64,000 bases of DNA, taken from assembly GCA_026984795.1 (NCBI GenBank), contig JALSRK010000060.1, positions 1 through 64,000 on the forward strand, in the 5' to 3' direction. Source of the DNA: Solibacteraceae bacterium. GTDB taxonomy: Bacteria; Acidobacteriota; Terriglobia; Bryobacterales; Bryobacteraceae. Each line of letters opens with the position of its first letter. Within the stretch, counting starts at the first letter, position 1. The position numbers and the translations under genes were made by a program. Below are positions 60,717 through 64,000 of the stretch, piece by piece. Below the pieces are notes generated by a model. The model made no database searches, was not told where the DNA came from, and saw nothing but the letters and a program-made list of their open reading frames with translations.

Positions 60717-61403
60717 ATGCGCAGTTGGGCTTTGTTGCTCCCGGTGATCCTGCTGGCGGCCGCTTGCGGCCCGAGTGAAGAGGAGCCCGCTCTAGTGGAC
60801 GATATCGTGGCGGCTGCTCCCGACAATGCCAAGAAGATCCTCGACAACGGCTTCGTCACGGTGACCCAGTTTGTCCTGCCGCCCGGCGGCAAGCTGCCGC
60901 CCCACGTCGCTCCAGCCCGGATCGTTTATCCGTTGAGCGACTTCAAGCTTCGCTACCAGGCGCCCGGCTCCCAGGCGGGGGTAGTGCGCGACTTCCGAAA
61001 AGACCAGCCGCTTTGGATCGGGACGGAAACCTATGCAATCGGCAACATCGGCCCCATCACCGCCCGTTGGCTCGAGGTGGCTGCGCGGGTGCCCAATCCG
61101 GACCCTTACTCGACGTCGGACCTGCTGGAGAAAGCCCCCGGCATGGCTCAAAGGTTGTTCGAAAACGAGAATGCGAAGGTGATCCTAGTCACCCTCGAGC
61201 CGACTGAGGCACTGCCTCGCCACAATGGCGCCGGCCGCGTCGTCTACGCTTTGACGCCCGCCAAGCTCAAGCTGACGATGGGTGACCAGACAGTCGAAGA
61301 AGAGTGGGCCGAGGGAGAAGCCCGGTGGTACGATCCGGGGGAGCATGCCGTGGAGAACATCTCGGATCATGAAGTCAAGTTTGTAATGATCGAGATCCGC
61401 TGA
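60717..61403 (+). CDS. Cupin-like lipoprotein with two related halves
   Basis: A 228-aa protein. ATG 60717 starts a lipoprotein signal (M-R-S-W-A-L-L-L-P-V-I-L-L-A-A-A-C); GTG 60711 with AAAGGA upstream is equally possible. The mature protein has two similar beta-rich halves: N-G-F-V-T-V-T-Q-F-V-L-P-P-G-G-K-L-P-P-H-V-A-P-A-R-I-V-Y and E-N-A-K-V-I-L-V-T-L-E-P-T-E-A-L-P-R-H-N-G-A-G-R-V-V-Y, each carrying the G/T-x6-H pattern of a cupin strand. A full two-His, Glu, His metal site is not clear. Divergent from the CNNM gene. Confidence 0.78.
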   Translation: MRSWALLLPVILLAAACGPSEEEPALVDDIVAAAPDNAKKILDNGFVTVTQFVLPPGGKLPPHVAPARIVYPLSDFKLRYQAPGSQAGVVRDFRKDQPLWIGTETYAIGNIGPITARWLEVAARVPNPDPYSTSDLLEKAPGMAQRLFENENAKVILVTLEPTEALPRHNGAGRVVYALTPAKLKLTMGDQTVEEEWAEGEARWYDPGEHAVENISDHEVKFVMIEIR

Positions 61404-61494
61404 TCCGCTCCGCCACATCCGAACAGCTTTCTTGGACCTCCCCACTCGCCGGGGCACGGCAGCACGGAGCCGCCGGCCTGCGCCCGCCCCAAGC

Positions 61495-62418
61495 CTACGC
61501 CTGACCGGGTCCGGCCCCCGATGGAGCCCGAAGGAGCCTTTCCGCCGGCAAACGGGGAGCCGCAGCCGCCTCGGCCTCGTCGATGCCGGCGACGGTGATC
61601 GAATAACGTGCCCGGTCGTCGCGGCGGATGTAGCCTTTTTCCTTCAAGTACCAAAGGCTGAACTGGAGGTGGTCGCGGGGACATCCGAGCAGGTCTTCGA
61701 GATCGTGGATCGACAGCGCCGGGAATTCGGGCTCGTGAACCCGTTGGTGATACAGAACTTGAAGGATACCGTAACGTTTGCGCCGCTCGGCTCCCGGACC
61801 GGCGGCTTCGGCCGGCTTCCGGAAGATCCGCCACCTCGCCCTGAGGCGTGACTCACGGCGCGCATCGTAAGCGGCCCGCTGCTCGGGATCTTTGAGAACG
61901 TTGTAGGCGGCCAGTATTCTCTTGAAGGTCTCCTCCTCGCCGGTGTCAGGATTGTCCGGATGGAAGCGTTGGGCGAGGATCTTGAAGACCCGGTGGATCG
62001 TGTCCGGGTGCGCGTTGGGACTGACTTGGAGGATCTCGTAGTAGTCTTCGGTTTCCGCCGCCGCTGTTTCCGTCTCCAAGCCGGTCCGCGTCTGTTCCGG
62101 TCCAGCATCGCTGTCTTCCAGCTCCAGCCCGGCCCGGAACGAACCGTCCGGCCGCTCGAGACACCACGCTACGCGGGCCGGAGCCGACCGCTTGCGACGG
62201 GACGCCCCGGTCCCGGGCAGCCCCGTGACCCGCACTTCACTGCCGACCGTCAGCGGCGCCGCCAAGGCCACCCCCACGCCACCGGAGCTGTAGTCGCGCA
62301 GATCCGCTGTCAGCCAGCGGACGTGCCCCCGGCCGTCGTCAACCGAAATCCTCAGGATGTGCTGATCGGCCGCACTTTCACGCTGCCGCCGGCGCCGGCT
62401 GCTGGTTTTTGCACTCAC
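61495..62418 (-). CDS. PilZ - J-domain - winged-helix fusion protein
   Basis: A 307-aa cytoplasmic protein starting with GTG 62418. An N-terminal PilZ-like domain (about residues 18-105) has L-R-D-Y-S-S-G-G-V-G-V-A-L, matching the D-x-S-x-x-G motif of cyclic-di-GMP receptors. Next is a J domain (about 122-190) with D-Y-Y-E-I-L-Q-V and the H-P-D tripeptide in R-F-H-P-D-N that activates DnaK. The C-terminal 90 residues (R-R-K-R-Y-G-I-L-Q-V-L-Y; D-L-E-D-L-L-G-C-P-R-D-H-L-Q-F-S-L-W-Y-L-K-E-K-G-Y-I) are a winged-helix DNA/protein-binding fold. The order suggests c-di-GMP-controlled DnaK recruitment, possibly at DNA. The design is inferred; no partner gene is adjacent. Confidence 0.8.
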   Translation of the reverse strand: MSAKTSSRRRRQRESAADQHILRISVDDGRGHVRWLTADLRDYSSGGVGVALAAPLTVGSEVRVTGLPGTGASRRKRSAPARVAWCLERPDGSFRAGLELEDSDAGPEQTRTGLETETAAAETEDYYEILQVSPNAHPDTIHRVFKILAQRFHPDNPDTGEEETFKRILAAYNVLKDPEQRAAYDARRESRLRARWRIFRKPAEAAGPGAERRKRYGILQVLYHQRVHEPEFPALSIHDLEDLLGCPRDHLQFSLWYLKEKGYIRRDDRARYSITVAGIDEAEAAAAPRLPAERLLRAPSGAGPGQA

Positions 62419-62538
62419 GACACTCCCAAGCCCTCGTTCTACTTTCGGCGGCGTTGGGATGGAGCTTTACACGACCGGCGGACGCGTTCCGGGGGCGCTC
62501 TCCTCCGGCGTGCGCCCCCGGCGGGAGCGAGCTTTAGC

Positions 62539-63096
62539 CTACCATTTCAGCGGGATGACGGTGACCTTGTTCGCCTCGATGGTGACCTTTTCGTTGATCT
62601 GCCCGTAGATCGGTGAATTCACCCTCACCTCGTAGGTGCCAGGCGGCAACAGGATGCCGCTTCCGGGGTTGTTGAACTCGTCAACGTAGCCCCAGAACTG
62701 GTTATTGATGTACACGGCGCTGGTGTCGCCCCCAGCCACCGACAGAAACGATTCCTGAACGCCGCCGCCGAAGCGCAGACGCCCAAAAGGACCCTTGGGC
62801 GGCTCGCGGCGGGTCATCTTGAACTTGACCTTCGTTACTTTGCCTTCCTCGACCGTCACTTTCGTGCGGAAGTCCTCGTAACGCGGGTCGCGAAGTACGA
62901 CTTCGTGCTCACCCGGACTCACAGCGTACTTCTGAGCCAAGGTAAAGCGGTATGCCGGTCCGAGATAGTTGCCGTCAACGAAAACCCCTGCCCGGCCGAC
63001 GTTGCCGACGCACTTGATATAGCCTTGCGCGAAAGCGGGCGCCGCAACGGTCGCCAGCAGGAAGATTGCAGATGCAAGAATGCTACGCTTGCTCAT
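62539..63096 (-). CDS. Exported PEGA-domain protein
   Basis: A 185-aa protein with signal peptide (M-S-K-R-S-I-L-A-S-A-I-F-L-L-A-T-V-A-A-P-A-F-A). It has two PEGA-like beta units: A-G-V-F-V-D-G-N-Y-L-G...V-S-P-G-E-H-E-V-V-L-R-D, and V-Y-I-N-N-Q-F-W-G-Y-V...L-P-P-G-T-Y-E-V-R-V-N-S, the P-G-x-Y/H-x-V pattern being the PEGA hallmark. PEGA domains are surface modules, often on lipoproteins. No other domain. The upstream region has no clear Shine-Dalgarno. Confidence 0.85.
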   Translation of the reverse strand: MSKRSILASAIFLLATVAAPAFAQGYIKCVGNVGRAGVFVDGNYLGPAYRFTLAQKYAVSPGEHEVVLRDPRYEDFRTKVTVEEGKVTKVKFKMTRREPPKGPFGRLRFGGGVQESFLSVAGGDTSAVYINNQFWGYVDEFNNPGSGILLPPGTYEVRVNSPIYGQINEKVTIEANKVTVIPLKW

Positions 63097-63454
63097 ATCT
63101 CATATGATGAGCCATCGGAGGCCGAGGTTCACTTGAAATCTCCCCGGCTGGGGGCAAGGGCCGCGGGAAGGCGAATCCGAAGCCCCTGTGCAGAACGCTT
63201 GGGCTTCCCCGCCAACGGCCACTATAATGAAGCTGGAGGCAACCAAGGCGCACAAAAAGTCTCCTGAACTCAGAAAAACGGAGGCCCGATGTGAGCCGGA
63301 GACAGGGTGAGCGAGGGGAATCGAGACCAGCTTCGGATCCCGCCGCTGAAACTGTTGCTCCCTGGCGCCGCCACATGTCCATGCCCGGTCGCACCGCCGG
63401 CCGTAGCGCGGCGCGTTTGACTCGCACCGGCAGGGAGTGGGAGGCTCCGGCCGA
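63097..63454. other. Gene-free region with a promoter
   Basis: 358 bp between the PEGA gene and a sensor gene. A short palindrome CTCAT-ATG-ATGAG lies near 63101-63113. The only other support is the promoter at 63199-63228; no gene seen, so the leader to the sensor gene would be about 220 nt. Confidence 0.4.
63199..63228 (+). promoter_or_regulatory. Promoter with TATAAT for the sensor gene
   Basis: TTGGGC (63199-63204), 18-nt spacer, perfect TATAAT (63223-63228). The next plus-strand start codon is 63455. Confidence 0.5.
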
Positions 63455-64000
63455 ATGCCAGTAACCAAAGGCCAGAATTACTTCCTGTTCAAGCTCCTGC
63501 TGATCGTCGGCGCTTCGCTGGGTGTGTTGCTGCTCGTTCAAGCTGTCCGCAACTACCGCTTTGTCTCCCAGCGGATGATTCATGAGGAACTTTACCGGGA
63601 AGCAGCGCGGCACTCCACCGACATCGCCCGCATGGCCCGCGATGCCGAGGTCACCAGCAGCCAGGAACTCGGTCCGGTCCTGGAAGAGATGGTCCGTGAG
63701 CGGCCGCTGCAGATCGCCTGGCTCCGCGTGATGGACCTGAACGGCCGCGTCCTGGCCGAAGCCGGGAATCCGCAGCCTTCGCCGTTTCCGCCGTCCCAGC
63801 TCCGCCGGCTGTTCCAATCCGGCGAGCGGATCACCAAAATCGTCGAGACTCCCCAGGGACGCCTGCTGGTGATCCTGCGCCCGCTCCGGTTCCGCATGGG
63901 GCACGGCAGGCCCAGGCAAATGGGGGGCCACCGCCCGGGCGCCCGCTCCCGGCCCGCAGGGCAGTCCTCCGGCGGGCCGACACTGATCGAACTGGGACTG
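63455..64000 (+). CDS. N-terminal part of a membrane-bound sensor (probably histidine kinase), cut by window end
   Basis: Open frame from ATG 63455 (GGAGG about 12 nt upstream) to the window edge, 182 codons without a stop. The protein begins with a basic segment and a membrane helix (about residues 10-28: Y-F-L-F-K-L-L-L-I-V-G-A-S-L-G-V-L-L-L). Then comes an extracytoplasmic region: D-I-A-R-M-A-R-D-A-E, L-R-V-M-D-L-N-G-R-V-L-A-E-A, and T-P-Q-G-R-L-L-V-I-L-R-P-L, the layout of a double-Cache/PAS-like sensor. An Arg/Gly-rich stretch ends the visible part. The kinase or other output is outside the window, so the class is inference. Confidence 0.75.
   Translation, partial: MPVTKGQNYFLFKLLLIVGASLGVLLLVQAVRNYRFVSQRMIHEELYREAARHSTDIARMARDAEVTSSQELGPVLEEMVRERPLQIAWLRVMDLNGRVLAEAGNPQPSPFPPSQLRRLFQSGERITKIVETPQGRLLVILRPLRFRMGHGRPRQMGGHRPGARSRPAGQSSGGPTLIELGL

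Noticed and set aside
63226-63309. 27-codon frame starting inside the TATAAT box
   Set aside because: The ATG overlaps the -10 element, so it could not be in the transcript from that promoter.

Overview
This 64 kb window is bacterial chromosome of high G+C (roughly two thirds by eye). It most resembles a Solibacter/Bryobacter-like member of the Acidobacteriota. The clues are an acidobacterial VWFA-type secreted protein, many signal-peptide or lipoprotein genes, DUF1080, PmoA-like, DUF3604 and sulfatase proteins for polymer breakdown, a PilZ-J-domain fusion, and a stand-alone FliA-type sigma factor with no flagellar genes nearby. The lineage is inferred from gene content, not from a marker phylogeny. 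Gene density is normal and both strands are used. The first gene (1-2283) and the last gene (63455-64000) are cut by the window edges.

Layout. 1-11 kb: a secreted repeat protein, then uxaE-uxaC (hexuronate isomerisation), xseA, an aldo/keto reductase, tyrosine phenol-lyase, a DUF1080 hydrolase, an unannotated 52-aa membrane protein and a FliA-like sigma factor. 11-18 kb: a 949-aa exported protein paired with a BamA-like outer-membrane barrel, tRNA-Glu, DUF3592 and zinc-ribbon/RDD membrane proteins. 19-24 kb: an overlapping nth / lipoprotein / glycosyltransferase-like operon, a TMTC-like membrane protein, and a zinc-ribbon proline-rich protein. 25 kb: an ISL3-type transposase remnant with a doubled right end beside tRNA-Leu. 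25-30 kb: two beta-propeller proteins, a VWFA protein, a coiled-coil membrane protein and a PmoA-like protein. 30.8-44.7 kb: a long same-strand run (M20 peptidase, EamA transporter, HtrA protease, peptidoglycan-binding protein, alanine dehydrogenase, FAD oxidoreductase, PhoD-like phosphatase, beta-propeller/PHP protein, sulfatase, two PPK2 domains). 44.8-46.25 kb: a PilZ-like protein and about 1 kb without any convincing gene. 46.2-64 kb: a BNR protein, GAF, CPBP protease, EF-P, AI-2E permease, Hsp20, a molybdopterin oxidoreductase, a lipoprotein, an unknown exported protein, an ion channel, a two-domain esterase, a CNNM/CorC protein, a cupin-like lipoprotein, the PilZ-J-domain protein, a PEGA protein and a truncated sensor.

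The most interesting object is in the 1 kb gene-free block. On the minus strand, 46104 to 45894 folds into nested helices and carries two short motifs resembling HEARO/omega-RNA, the guide RNA of IscB nucleases. No iscB gene is visible beside it, so it would be an orphan or decayed OMEGA locus. Other points worth attention are a class II PPK2 that appears split into two coupled genes, an exported protein that looks like a degenerate kinase fold paired with a beta-barrel, two related lipoproteins in different operons, and -10 boxes lying 6-10 nt before start codons, which suggests leaderless mRNAs.
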